Below, piece by piece: positions 16,424 to 24,880 of a stretch of 64,000 nt of DNA. The stretch's first letter is position 1. Each line of letters starts with the position of its first letter. A program made the position numbers and the translations under genes. The stretch is taken from the NCBI GenBank assembly GCA_964528845.1, contig CAZGVE010000009.1:1-64000 (forward strand), given 5' to 3'. This stretch comes from FEN-1191 sp964528845 (GTDB taxonomy: Bacteria > Pseudomonadota > Gammaproteobacteria > Steroidobacterales > Steroidobacteraceae). The notes beneath the pieces were generated by a model. It saw only the letters and a program-made list of their open reading frames with translations. It did no database searches and was not told the DNA's origin.

Positions 16424-17419
16424 TCACCATAGCTTCCGTTGCTGATCGGGCGCGAGGAAGCTCTGGTCTATGAGCTTCGACCAGTCCACCGGCTTATCGA
16501 TGATGCCCACCGCCTGCATACCCCTGGACATCGCCTCCAGGCCCTCCCTGGAGAATTCGCCATGCGACCACTGACCCCATGCGTAGTACTTGGGCAGCAG
16601 CTGCTTCGCGTCCGCAAGGCCGATGCCGAAGACCTCGGAATAGATCGCCGCGGTCTCGTCGTGGTGCTGTTCCATGTACTCCACTGCCCGCCGGCGCGCA
16701 CGCAGCAGCGCGCGCAGCTGATCGGGGTGCTTCAGCGTGTATTCCCGCGTTGCGACGACCACCGAATAGGTGAACTTCGGAAACACATCGGTGCCGTGGA
16801 ACAGGATGCGGTACCGGTCGGCCTGCAGTGTGAGTGCCGGGTCGCTGAGTGGCGTGGCGTCCACCGCGCCCTGGGACAGCGCCGTGAGTCCCGGTCCCAG
16901 TCCGCCGATCGGCAGCAGCGTCACCTTGCCGGTCAGACCCGCATCCCCAACCGCGGCACGCAGCACCATCTCCGTGGTCGAGCGCGGGCCGGTATAGGCG
17001 ATCTTCTTCCCGACCATGTCCTTCAGCGATCGTGCACTGCTCTGCAGCGTCGTCGCCCAGGCCAGATCGCCGATGTTGTCCGCGTTGCACATCACGATGC
17101 GCAGGTCCATGCCCTGATTGATCGCGGCAATTGCGGTGGCCGTACCTAGATTCCCGACTGCCATATCGCTGGCCAGGATGTTGCGCAGGCTGCTGCCGCC
17201 GCCGGACGAGGACACGATATCGGTGACGTTCAGCCCATCCTGCTTCAGGTATCCCTTCTTGAACGCGACCGCCCATGGCAGGGTCGAGGTGATCTTGGCG
17301 TACTCCGATATCGCGAGCGTATCCGCAGGTGCCGGCAGCGACGCCGCCAGAGCCAGCACCAGCCCCAGCGCGGCGGCTGCCCGTCCCCCCGTTCGGATCG
17401 ATATTCCGGCACGCATCAT
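16424..17419 (-). CDS. ABC transporter substrate-binding protein (NMT1/SsuA-like)
   Basis: The 331-residue protein has a signal peptide (about 1-32, ending APADT without a lipobox) and then a periplasmic binding fold of the SsuA/NMT1 class: KKGYLKQDGLNV near the N-terminus, SSSGGGSSLRNIL at the ligand loop and KKIAYTGPRSTTE in the middle. Relatives bind sulfonates, nitrate, pyrimidines or small aromatic acids. Its start overlaps the stop of the dehydratase gene (ATGA), so import and catabolism are co-translated. The ligand is probably the substrate of the operon enzymes, by inference. Confidence 0.87.
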   Translation of the reverse strand: MMRAGISIRTGGRAAAALGLVLALAASLPAPADTLAISEYAKITSTLPWAVAFKKGYLKQDGLNVTDIVSSSGGGSSLRNILASDMAVGNLGTATAIAAINQGMDLRIVMCNADNIGDLAWATTLQSSARSLKDMVGKKIAYTGPRSTTEMVLRAAVGDAGLTGKVTLLPIGGLGPGLTALSQGAVDATPLSDPALTLQADRYRILFHGTDVFPKFTYSVVVATREYTLKHPDQLRALLRARRRAVEYMEQHHDETAAIYSEVFGIGLADAKQLLPKYYAWGQWSHGEFSREGLEAMSRGMQAVGIIDKPVDWSKLIDQSFLAPDQQRKLW

Positions 17420-19137
17420 TCGGCCCCCGTATCCGGCTGGTTCACACCACGCAGAAAATCGAAGTCGCAGCCTTCGTCGGCCTGCAGCACGCTCTCATGG
17501 AACAACCGCGCATAGCCGCGGCTGGGCACCGGCGTCGCTGCCCGGTCTGCCAACAATGCCCGACGCCGTGCCAGTTCAGCCGCGTCTACCAGCAGCTCGA
17601 TCCGCCGCCCGGCCACGTCGAGCATGATCCGGTCGCCGTTCTGGACCAGGCCAAGCGGGCCGCCGTCAGCGGATTCAGGCGTGATGTGCAGCACGATGGT
17701 GCCGAAGGCCGTGCCACTCATGCGCGCATCGGAGATCCGCACCATGTCCTTTACGCCCGCTCGTGCCAGTTGCTTCGGAATCGGCAGATACCCTGCTTCC
17801 GGCATGCCTGGGGCGCCCTTTGGACCCGCATTGCGCAGCACCAGCACGTCTTCGGCCCGGACATCGAGTTCAGGATCGTCGATGCGGCGGACCAGATCGG
17901 CAACGGAATCGAAGACGACCGCACGGCCCGTATGCTGCAGCAGCGCCGGTGTCGCGGCACTGTGCTTGATCACGGCCCCGCGCGGCGCCAGATTGCCATG
18001 CAGGATCGCCATCGCGCCGGTCGGACTGATCGGATCGGCGATCGAGCGGATGACGGTCTGCCCCGGAACTTCCTCGGCCGCCTCGACGCTGCTGCGCAGC
18101 GTGCCGCCGGCAATCGACCGTGCGTCCAGATCGATCAGGCCGCCCAGCTGTCGCAGCAGCTTGGGAACGCCGCCGGCGTGATGGAAGTGCTCCATGTAGT
18201 GCTCACCCGTGGGCTTGAGGTCGACGAGCACGGGTACCCGGCGCCCGATCGCGTCGAATTCCGCGAGATCGATGCGGTGCGGGGTGCGATTGGCCACCGC
18301 AGTGAGATGGATCAGCGCGTTGGTGGAGCCACCGATTGCCTGGATCACGACCTGCGCATTATGGAAAGACGCGGCACTGAGTATCTCGCTCGGGAGCGGT
18401 CCGCCCGCGATCGCCATTTCCGTGGCGCGCCGACCGCTGGCCTCGGCAATGCGGATGCGCTCGGCATGCGGGGCCGGCACGGTCCCACTCATCGGCAGCG
18501 ACAGCCCCATGGCCTCGGTCATGCAGGCGACCGTGCTCGCGGTCCCCATCACCATGCAGGTTCCGACTGACGGGGCGAGGCGCCCGTTCACCGCTTCGAT
18601 CTCGGCGGCATCGATCCGGCCGGCCCGGTAGGCGCTCCAGTACAGCCGACAGTCGGTGCAGGCGCCGAGGGTGGCACCGCGGTGATGGCCGACGACCATC
18701 GGCCCGACCGGAATGACCACGGTCGGCAGGTCGGCGCTGACCGCCGCCATCAGCTGCGCCGGCAGCGTCTTGTCGCAGCCTCCGATCAGGATGACCGCGT
18801 CCATCGGCTGGGCGCGAATCATCTCCTCGGTCTCCATCGCCATCAGGTTGCGCAGGAACATCGAGGTCGGAAACGCGAAGCTCTCGTGAATGGATATCGT
18901 CGGAAACACCATCGGCATGCCGCCCGCGAGCATGACCCCACGCTTGGCCGCCTCGATCAGCGCCGGCGCATTGCCGTGGCACGGGTTGTAGTCGCTGTAG
19001 GTATTGGTGATGCCGACGATCGGACGGCTGAGCGCGTCGTCCGAATAGCCCATGGCCTTGATGAAGGCCCGGCGCAGGAACAGCGAGAAGTCCGTATCGC
19101 CGTAGCTCGTGAGCCCGCGTCGCAAGCCGCGGCTCAC
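17416..19137 (-). CDS. IlvD/Edd family dehydratase (sugar-acid dehydratase)
   Basis: The 573-residue protein belongs to the dihydroxyacid / sugar-acid dehydratase family. The three Cys expected for its iron-sulfur cluster are visible: Cys53 (NPCHGN), Cys121 (GGCDKT) and Cys194 (GTCMVMGTAST). The length near 570-600 residues fits aldonate dehydratases such as arabonate, xylonate or gluconate dehydratases, which make 2-keto-3-deoxy acids. A DHDPS-type aldolase is encoded 48 bases upstream and could cleave that product. It should act in the cytoplasm. The exact sugar acid cannot be called, and dihydroxyacid dehydratase IlvD is less likely given the context. Confidence 0.87.
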   Translation of the reverse strand: MSRGLRRGLTSYGDTDFSLFLRRAFIKAMGYSDDALSRPIVGITNTYSDYNPCHGNAPALIEAAKRGVMLAGGMPMVFPTISIHESFAFPTSMFLRNLMAMETEEMIRAQPMDAVILIGGCDKTLPAQLMAAVSADLPTVVIPVGPMVVGHHRGATLGACTDCRLYWSAYRAGRIDAAEIEAVNGRLAPSVGTCMVMGTASTVACMTEAMGLSLPMSGTVPAPHAERIRIAEASGRRATEMAIAGGPLPSEILSAASFHNAQVVIQAIGGSTNALIHLTAVANRTPHRIDLAEFDAIGRRVPVLVDLKPTGEHYMEHFHHAGGVPKLLRQLGGLIDLDARSIAGGTLRSSVEAAEEVPGQTVIRSIADPISPTGAMAILHGNLAPRGAVIKHSAATPALLQHTGRAVVFDSVADLVRRIDDPELDVRAEDVLVLRNAGPKGAPGMPEAGYLPIPKQLARAGVKDMVRISDARMSGTAFGTIVLHITPESADGGPLGLVQNGDRIMLDVAGRRIELLVDAAELARRRALLADRAATPVPSRGYARLFHESVLQADEGCDFDFLRGVNQPDTGAE

Positions 19138-19185
19138 GGCAGTCTCCGCGCAGGAGCCGTGCCCGCGGGCCCGGTCGCGGCGCCG

Positions 19186-20121
19186 TCACGGCGCAAGGGC
19201 CGCCCTCTTGTCAGTGCGCGCGATACGCGCCACCAGGAAATCGACTTCTGCCCGCGCCTGCGGCGAGAGGCTCAGCGCCGGCTTGCGCTGTGCGTCCGAG
19301 CTCAGGATGCCGCGCTTCATCAGCACGTATTTGCGCACCGCGAGTCCTGTCGGACCCTGCTGCTGCTCGTAGCGCAGATAGGGCAGATGCGCATCGAACA
19401 GATCATGGGCCTCATCGCGCCGACCGGCGGCTCGCAGCCTCACGACATCCACCAGCATCTCCGGGAACGCATACCCGGTATTGGCGCCGTCGGCCCCGCG
19501 CGCGACCTCGAAATCGAGGAACAGGCCGCCATTGCCGGTGAGTATGGAAATGTGCCGCATCGAGCCGTCGCGCTCGAATTCGCGCAGCTTCGTGATCTTC
19601 TCGAGTCCCGGCCAGTCCTCGTGCTTGAGCATCACGCAGGACTCGTTCTCCTGGACGATGCGGCGGATCACCTCCGGAGTCATGACGACGCTGAAGGTCA
19701 ACGGATAGTCCTGCAGCACGAACGGCACATCGCGACCGATCGCTTCCACTGCCTGCCGGTAGTAGGCGACGATCTGGTCGTCCGTTCGCAGCGTATTGGG
19801 CGGACCAATCATGACGCCGGCTGCACCGCGGGCCATGACCTCCCGTGTCAGCGAGCGCATCGCGGCAAATCCGGGAGCCGATACCCCGACGATGATCGGC
19901 AGCCGGGTGCGCGCAATCACGCACGACACGATGTCCACGGCCTCCTGATAATCGAGCTTCGGTGCTTCACCGAGCTGGCCAAGCAGCGTCATGCCGTTGA
20001 CTCCGGCATGGACGAAGAATTCCGTCATGCGCTCGATGGACGCGAAATCCACCTGCCCGTCCGGGAAGAACGGAGTGGGCGCAACCGGCACCACTCCCTG
20101 CAGAGTATTCGTTAGCAGCAT
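19186..20121 (-). CDS. DHDPS/N-acetylneuraminate lyase family aldolase
   Basis: The start at 20121 is chosen for its AGGAA ribosome site six bases upstream and gives 311 residues. The class I aldolase residues are present: the substrate-binding loop LLGQLGE (46-52, usually GTTGE), Tyr139 (QDYP) and the Schiff-base Lys166 (MLKHEDW). In operons with IlvD/Edd dehydratases this family commonly handles 2-keto-3-deoxy sugar acids as aldolase or dehydratase. The altered Gln-Leu in place of Thr-Thr argues against a lysine-biosynthetic DapA. It is the second gene of the operon. Confidence 0.85.
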   Translation of the reverse strand: MLLTNTLQGVVPVAPTPFFPDGQVDFASIERMTEFFVHAGVNGMTLLGQLGEAPKLDYQEAVDIVSCVIARTRLPIIVGVSAPGFAAMRSLTREVMARGAAGVMIGPPNTLRTDDQIVAYYRQAVEAIGRDVPFVLQDYPLTFSVVMTPEVIRRIVQENESCVMLKHEDWPGLEKITKLREFERDGSMRHISILTGNGGLFLDFEVARGADGANTGYAFPEMLVDVVRLRAAGRRDEAHDLFDAHLPYLRYEQQQGPTGLAVRKYVLMKRGILSSDAQRKPALSLSPQARAEVDFLVARIARTDKRAALAP

Positions 20122-20172
20122 ATCCGTTCCTAAAAAAGTCGCCGATGCGAGCACACGCCCAGGGCGGGGCTC

Positions 20173-20958
20173 TCAGATGCTCGCGATCAGGCCTCCGTCG
20201 ACTCGTATCACGGAGCCCGTGGTATACGAGGCGCGCTCGCTGGCGAGGAATGCCACGACGTCCGCGTACTCTTCCGGCCGGCCGTACCGGCCGACGGGTA
20301 TGGCGCTGGTGCTCTCGCTGGTGACGTCCTCGACGCTGCGCTTCTCGCGCTCGGCCTTCGCCTGGTCGAGATACAGAATGCGGCTCGTTGCCACGCGGCC
20401 TGGCAGCACGATATTACAGGTAACTCCATCACGCGCCACTTCACGCGCCAGCGTCTTCGACCATCCGACCAGGGTCAGACGCAGGGCATTGGAAATGCCA
20501 AGATTTGGGATGGGCGCGACCACGCCGGAGGAGGTACTGGTGATGATCCGACCCCACTTGCGTGCGCGCATTGCCGGCAGGACCCGGTCGGTGATCGCGA
20601 TGATGGACAGCACCATGGCGTTGAAGTGACGGCTCCAGAGCTCAGCGGGTTGCCCTGCAGCCGGCGTCGGCGGCGGGCCGCCCGTATTGTTGACCAGCAC
20701 GTCGACCGGTCCGAACGTCTGTTCGAGCGTGACAATATGTCGCTCGATCTGTGTCAGGTCAGCCAGATCCCAGACCAGCGGGATTCCCTTGGAGCCGGCC
20801 TCAGAGATATCGTGCAGCGTCGGCTCGAGCGCGGCGGCATTCAGATCGGCCGCGCCAACCCTTGCGCCCTCGTGGGCCAGCGCCCTTGCGATCGCACGCC
20901 CCAGCCCTCCGCCGGCGCCCAGTACCAAAGCCGTCTTGCCACGCAGGCCCAGGTCCAT
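20173..20958 (-). CDS. Short-chain dehydrogenase/reductase family protein, atypical active site
   Basis: The 261-residue protein has the Rossmann motif GAGGGLG (14-20), VNNTGGPP, and the C-terminal VIRVDGG typical of classical SDRs. The active-site Ser region is present (TSTSSGV), but where YxxxK is expected the sequence reads NLGISNALRLTLVGWSK, so the catalytic Tyr is missing. Some SDR subgroups show this substitution. It is the first gene of the operon and is divergent from a 2-hydroxyacid dehydrogenase across a 161-base region holding element B. Oxidation of a sugar acid or lactone is plausible, but the changed site makes the chemistry uncertain. Confidence 0.82.
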   Translation of the reverse strand: MDLGLRGKTALVLGAGGGLGRAIARALAHEGARVGAADLNAAALEPTLHDISEAGSKGIPLVWDLADLTQIERHIVTLEQTFGPVDVLVNNTGGPPPTPAAGQPAELWSRHFNAMVLSIIAITDRVLPAMRARKWGRIITSTSSGVVAPIPNLGISNALRLTLVGWSKTLAREVARDGVTCNIVLPGRVATSRILYLDQAKAEREKRSVEDVTSESTSAIPVGRYGRPEEYADVVAFLASERASYTTGSVIRVDGGLIASI

Positions 20959-21065
20959 GAGCTTCGCCTTTCGAGTTGAGGAGGGCCCGCAATTCTAGCT
21001 CGTGTCGCGGGTGATTTTGAACCGCGCGAAAACCTGACGAAAACCAGACGAAAACCTAAGGTTTA

Positions 21066-21103
21066 CCTATCTTCAATTGATGCAGAAAGGTTGTTCTGGT
21101 CGG
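21066..21103. promoter_or_regulatory. Shared 38-bp element, copy B (putative operator)
   Basis: This copy contains a perfect inverted repeat, CAGAA-AGGTTG-TTCTG (21083-21098), inside a 38-bp stretch that matches copy A (10411-10448) at 30 positions. It lies between the divergent SDR operon and the 2-hydroxyacid dehydrogenase gene and could control both. The LysR gene at 22119-23021 is the nearest candidate regulator, though the dyad is not an obvious LysR T-N11-A box. Confidence 0.6.
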
Positions 21104-21119
21104 CAATAATCGCTGTTCG

Positions 21120-22103
21120 ATGGAGAACGACCGCGCGGCGACTGAGAAAATGCACCTGCTCAGCATGGGTGAGATGATGCCCATCGCAGAGCAGGCGCTG
21201 CTGCCTTTCTTCGAGGTGCATTCCACCAGCAGGCAGCCGCTCGCGCACATCGTCGCTCGCCACGGTGCGCACATCCGCGCCATCGCGACCCGCGGTCGCG
21301 AGCGTATCGATGCCGGACTGATACGCGAGCTTCCGCGGCTGGAGACCATTGCCAGTTTTGCGGTCGGCTATGACTCCATCGACCTCGAGGCGGCACGTTC
21401 GCGCGGCGTGATCGTCACCAACACGCCGGATGTGCTCAACGACGAAGTGGCCGATTACACCATCGGTCTGCTGCTCGCGACGCTGCGCCGGATTCCGCAG
21501 GCCGACCGCTTCGTGCGTTCGGGCGCGTGGGGCCGGGAGCAGTTTCCGCTGACGCCATCGCTGCGCGACCGGGTCGTCGGCTTCGCCGGCATGGGTCGCA
21601 TCGCCAGCGTCACGGTCAGGCGCCTGCGCGCCTTCGGCGTGCCGATGGCCTATTCCAGTCGAACCGCCCGGCCCGATCTGGATCTGCCCTTCTATCCGGA
21701 CTTCACGCAGCTGGCGGCGGCGGTGGACGTGCTGATCGTCATGCTGCCCGGTGGCGCCGCGACCGACAGGATCATCAACGCCGAGGTCCTCTCGGCGCTC
21801 GGACCCAAAGGCATCCTGATCAACGTTGCGCGCGGATCGGTGGTCGATCAGGACGCCGCCATCCAGGCGCTGCGCAAGGGCGTGATCGCGGGAGCGGGCC
21901 TGGACGTGTTCGTCGATGAGCCGCACGTGCCGCAGGCGCTGCTGGAACTCGACAATGTCGTGCTGATGCCGCACGTCGCCACTGCGACCGCGCACACCCG
22001 CGAACTGATGATCGACCTGGCGGTGCGCAACCTCAAGTCCTGGTTCGCGGGTCGCGGCCCGATCACGCCGGTTCCGGAGACGCCATGGGCGCCCGGTCGC
22101 TAG
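21120..22103 (+). CDS. D-isomer-specific 2-hydroxyacid dehydrogenase
   Basis: The 327-residue protein has a NAD(P)-binding core with VGFAGMGRIA (usually GxGxxG), substrate-site Arg in NVARGS, catalytic Glu in DEP and catalytic His in MPHVATAT. These define the glyoxylate/hydroxypyruvate reductase-like family. The ATG at 21120 has a poor ribosome site, and an in-frame ATG at 21150 is an alternative that would leave element B further upstream. It is divergent from the sugar-acid operon and convergent with the LysR gene 15 bases downstream. Reduction of a 2-keto acid such as hydroxypyruvate or glyoxylate is a reasonable inference. Confidence 0.87.
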   Translation: MENDRAATEKMHLLSMGEMMPIAEQALLPFFEVHSTSRQPLAHIVARHGAHIRAIATRGRERIDAGLIRELPRLETIASFAVGYDSIDLEAARSRGVIVTNTPDVLNDEVADYTIGLLLATLRRIPQADRFVRSGAWGREQFPLTPSLRDRVVGFAGMGRIASVTVRRLRAFGVPMAYSSRTARPDLDLPFYPDFTQLAAAVDVLIVMLPGGAATDRIINAEVLSALGPKGILINVARGSVVDQDAAIQALRKGVIAGAGLDVFVDEPHVPQALLELDNVVLMPHVATATAHTRELMIDLAVRNLKSWFAGRGPITPVPETPWAPGR

Positions 22104-22118
22104 CCAGCGCGGTCGCGC

Positions 22119-23021
22119 TCAGTCCCGACGCACCCGGCGTTCGGCGGCGCTGGCGGGTGCGATGGCGGGCGCGCTGGCGACGAGCGCCTGCACCAGTCGG
22201 ATGCGCGCCGAGGAGCGGCGCCACAGCAAACCGATACGCCGGCTCTCGAACGGTACTGGCAGCGGGAGCTTGCGCAGATTCAGCCCTTCCGGCCAGGGAG
22301 GCGCCCAATCAGGCACCAGCGACACGCCCAGCCCGCGATCCACCAGCACCGCGATGGCCTCCAGGGAATCGAGCTCGTAGCGGTCCTGCGGGCGAATCTT
22401 CACCTTCTGCAGATACTTGTCCGCGAGGCGGCCACCGAGCTGGTTGCGGTCGTAGCGTATGAAGGGCTGGGTCTCCAGCAAGCGGTGTGCGCCCGTCTCC
22501 TTCAACGAACGCGGGGCGAGCACGACGAAGGGTTCCTCGCGCCAGACGGTCCAGTCGCAGGTCTTTGGCATCTCCACCTGCGGCTCGACGATGACCGCGG
22601 CATCGAGCTCCCCGGAGATGGTCTTCTGGTACAGGTCCTCGGAACTGCCCGGCGTGATGAACAGCTTCAGCTGGGGATGCCGTTCCGCCACGCTGACCAG
22701 CAGCGCCGGCAGGATGCCGGTGAGCGCGCTCGAGACGGCGCCGAGGTTCAACTCGCCCGAGAACAGCTCCTCGGTCGCGACGCTGCGCAGGTCCTTCACG
22801 CCGCGCAGCAGGATTTTCGCATGCACCAGGATAGCTGCCCCGGCTTCCGTGGCACGCACGGTGCGGCCTGAACGCCCGATCAGCCTGGTCCCGATCTCAC
22901 GCTCCAGCGCGCGCACGCGCTGCGTAACCGCCGCGTCGGTCAGATTCAGCCGGCGCGCGGCCGCCGCCACCGAGCCGTGCTCGATGACCATGACGAAGCT
23001 CTCCAGAAACCGGGTATCCAT
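22119..23021 (-). CDS. LysR-family transcriptional regulator
   Basis: The 300-residue protein begins directly with a LysR winged helix-turn-helix (FLESFVMVIEHGSVAAAARRLNL, then VTQRVRALEREIGTRLIGR) followed by a substrate-binding effector domain. It is divergent from the propeller lipoprotein gene and convergent with the 2-hydroxyacid dehydrogenase gene, so it is the local candidate regulator of the island. No Shine-Dalgarno is visible before the ATG; the sequence CTAT-N5-ATAG lies immediately upstream. The effector is unknown. Confidence 0.9.
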   Translation of the reverse strand: MDTRFLESFVMVIEHGSVAAAARRLNLTDAAVTQRVRALEREIGTRLIGRSGRTVRATEAGAAILVHAKILLRGVKDLRSVATEELFSGELNLGAVSSALTGILPALLVSVAERHPQLKLFITPGSSEDLYQKTISGELDAAVIVEPQVEMPKTCDWTVWREEPFVVLAPRSLKETGAHRLLETQPFIRYDRNQLGGRLADKYLQKVKIRPQDRYELDSLEAIAVLVDRGLGVSLVPDWAPPWPEGLNLRKLPLPVPFESRRIGLLWRRSSARIRLVQALVASAPAIAPASAAERRVRRD

Positions 23022-23098
23022 CTATAAACGATAGCGTCCGACAGCGCGGGAAGCTACATTTTATGTTATTCAGGCCGCCTCGTGCAGCGCCGGAGCGA

Positions 23099-24292
23099 AT
23101 GATGATCGGAACGAGACGCTGTCTGGGCGGACTGCCGATACTGGGCGGACTGCTGCTGCTGGGCGTGATCGGCTGTACTACTGGCGCGCCTCGGCCGGCA
23201 ACGATGACCGTGCCCGCGTACGAGCCGGACACGAGCTTTCCGCGGCTGCCGAATGACTGGTCGCTGGGCAACGTTTCCGACGTTGCCGTCGACCGCCACG
23301 ACAATGTCTGGATCCTGCACCGTCCGCGCACCGTTGCGGCCGGCAAGACCGCAGCCCCCGCCGTAGTGGAATTCGACGCCACGGGCAAATTCCTGCGGGG
23401 CTGGGGTGGTGAGGGCGCTGGCTACGACTGGCCGGATGCCGAGCACAACATCTTCGTGGACCAGAAATCCCGTGTCTGGATCAGCGGCAGCAGCCCCAGC
23501 GGGCAGTCCAGGACCACGCGCTCGGATGACATGCTGCTGAAATTCACTGCCGACGGAAAATTCCTGGCGCAGATCGGCGGCCGCTCGGTGAGCCATGGCA
23601 GTACCGATACCCGCAGCGTGAACAAGCCGGGCGACGTCTACGTGTCCGCGCGTACCGGCGAGGTCTATGTCGCGGACGGGTATGGCAACCGGCGCGTCAT
23701 CGTGTTCGATGCCGACACCGGGACATTCCGTCGCATGTGGGGCGCCTTCGGCAAGGCTCCGGAAGACGACGCCGACTCCGGAGGACCCGGTCCCTCCGGT
23801 GGCCCGGCAGGCCGGACCGCGGGCGCTGCGGGTCCGACGACCCTGGATACGCAGGGACCCGGAGCGCCGCGATTCGCAAGTCCGGTGCACGGCATCGTCG
23901 TGTCCGAGGACGGCATCGTGTACGTCGCGGACCGCCACAACCGGCGCGTGCAGCTGTTCACGACCGATGGCAGGTACCTGAACCAGTTCTTCGTCAACCG
24001 CGCCGGGCCCTCCCCCGATTCGGTCAGCGCGCTGGCGCTCTCGCCCGACCGGGACCAGCGGTTCCTGTACATGGCGGATTTCGGGAATTCGCATGTGCTG
24101 ATCGCCGATCGCAGGAGTTTCGACATCGTGGCCCAGTTCGGCGTTCGCGGGGCCGGTCCCGGCGACTTCCAGGGGATCCATCAGCTGGCACTGGACTCGC
24201 ACGGCACGTTGTACACCGCGGAAGTGGCACCGGGTGCGCGTGTTCAGAAGTTCACGATCCGCGCATCGACGCCGGCCGTGAGATCGAATTGA
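23099..24292 (+). CDS. NHL-repeat propeller lipoprotein
   Basis: The start is set at 23099 (or the next ATG, 23102) because GGAG lies just upstream; the frame is open from 23063. The 397-residue product has a lipoprotein signal with lipobox VIGC (Cys26). Propeller repeats follow, such as VAVDRHDNVWIL, VYVADGYGNRRVIVFD, VYVADRHNRRVQLF and LALDSHGTLYTAE. About residues 220-255 form a Gly/Pro/Ala-rich loop between blades. It is the third propeller gene in the island. It starts a plus-strand set with a small secreted protein, hyi and garR. It could be a surface binding protein or lyase. Confidence 0.82.
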   Translation: MMIGTRRCLGGLPILGGLLLLGVIGCTTGAPRPATMTVPAYEPDTSFPRLPNDWSLGNVSDVAVDRHDNVWILHRPRTVAAGKTAAPAVVEFDATGKFLRGWGGEGAGYDWPDAEHNIFVDQKSRVWISGSSPSGQSRTTRSDDMLLKFTADGKFLAQIGGRSVSHGSTDTRSVNKPGDVYVSARTGEVYVADGYGNRRVIVFDADTGTFRRMWGAFGKAPEDDADSGGPGPSGGPAGRTAGAAGPTTLDTQGPGAPRFASPVHGIVVSEDGIVYVADRHNRRVQLFTTDGRYLNQFFVNRAGPSPDSVSALALSPDRDQRFLYMADFGNSHVLIADRRSFDIVAQFGVRGAGPGDFQGIHQLALDSHGTLYTAEVAPGARVQKFTIRASTPAVRSN

Positions 24293-24347
24293 GATCGGAT
24301 GAGAATCGGCGCAGAGTCTGCGCCATCGCAATACCAGGGGAGTTTCC

Positions 24348-24806
24348 ATGCTGCGTGTGAAGTCCGCCGTCGCGCTGTTATTGTTGGGTGTGTGCGTGTT
24401 GGCCCGGTCCGTGATGGTCCAGGCGTCCGAGCCGGCATTGCCACCCTCCCCGGCCGCGCCCGCCTGCGCCGGCGACATCGTGACGGTGCGGCGCATCGCG
24501 GTGAAGCCGCCGGCCACAGTCGATACTTACCTGCGCAACATGGACGTCCATCGCGCCTGGTATCGCGCGCACGGCTTCGTGAACAACGAGATCTTCGGCT
24601 CTCGGATCGTCATCACCGATCCGGCAACCGGACGCCCGGGCTATTCGAGTACCGAACTGATCGCCTTCCACATCCGGCCGCCCTACGGGCCGAACACGAC
24701 GACCGTGCACGATCCGGAGTGGATCGCGTTTCACAAGACCTACGACGAGATATCCACGATCAAGGATCAGTACCAGGTCTGCATGCCGAAGAATCACGGG
24801 GGCTAG
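24348..24806 (+). CDS. Small secreted protein of unknown function
   Basis: The 152-residue protein has a good ribosome site (AGGGGAG), a signal peptide to about residue 27 (ending QAS) and a mature domain of about 125 residues. I do not recognise the family. Visible features are a possible Cys pair (about 40 and 145), DVHRAWYRAHGFVNNEIFGS, and an aromatic and His-rich stretch around HIRPPYGPNTTTVHDPEWIAFHKTY. It lies 55 bases after the propeller lipoprotein and 74 before hyi, so it is probably co-transcribed with both. A small alpha-beta barrel is possible but unproven. Confidence 0.65.
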   Translation: MLRVKSAVALLLLGVCVLARSVMVQASEPALPPSPAAPACAGDIVTVRRIAVKPPATVDTYLRNMDVHRAWYRAHGFVNNEIFGSRIVITDPATGRPGYSSTELIAFHIRPPYGPNTTTVHDPEWIAFHKTYDEISTIKDQYQVCMPKNHGG

Positions 24807-24880
24807 GCTTTTCTCCTCGGGCGGCGCGCTCGGCGTAATATGCGCACGGGCTCACCCCGGCAAATCGGAAGGCAGCGCGC

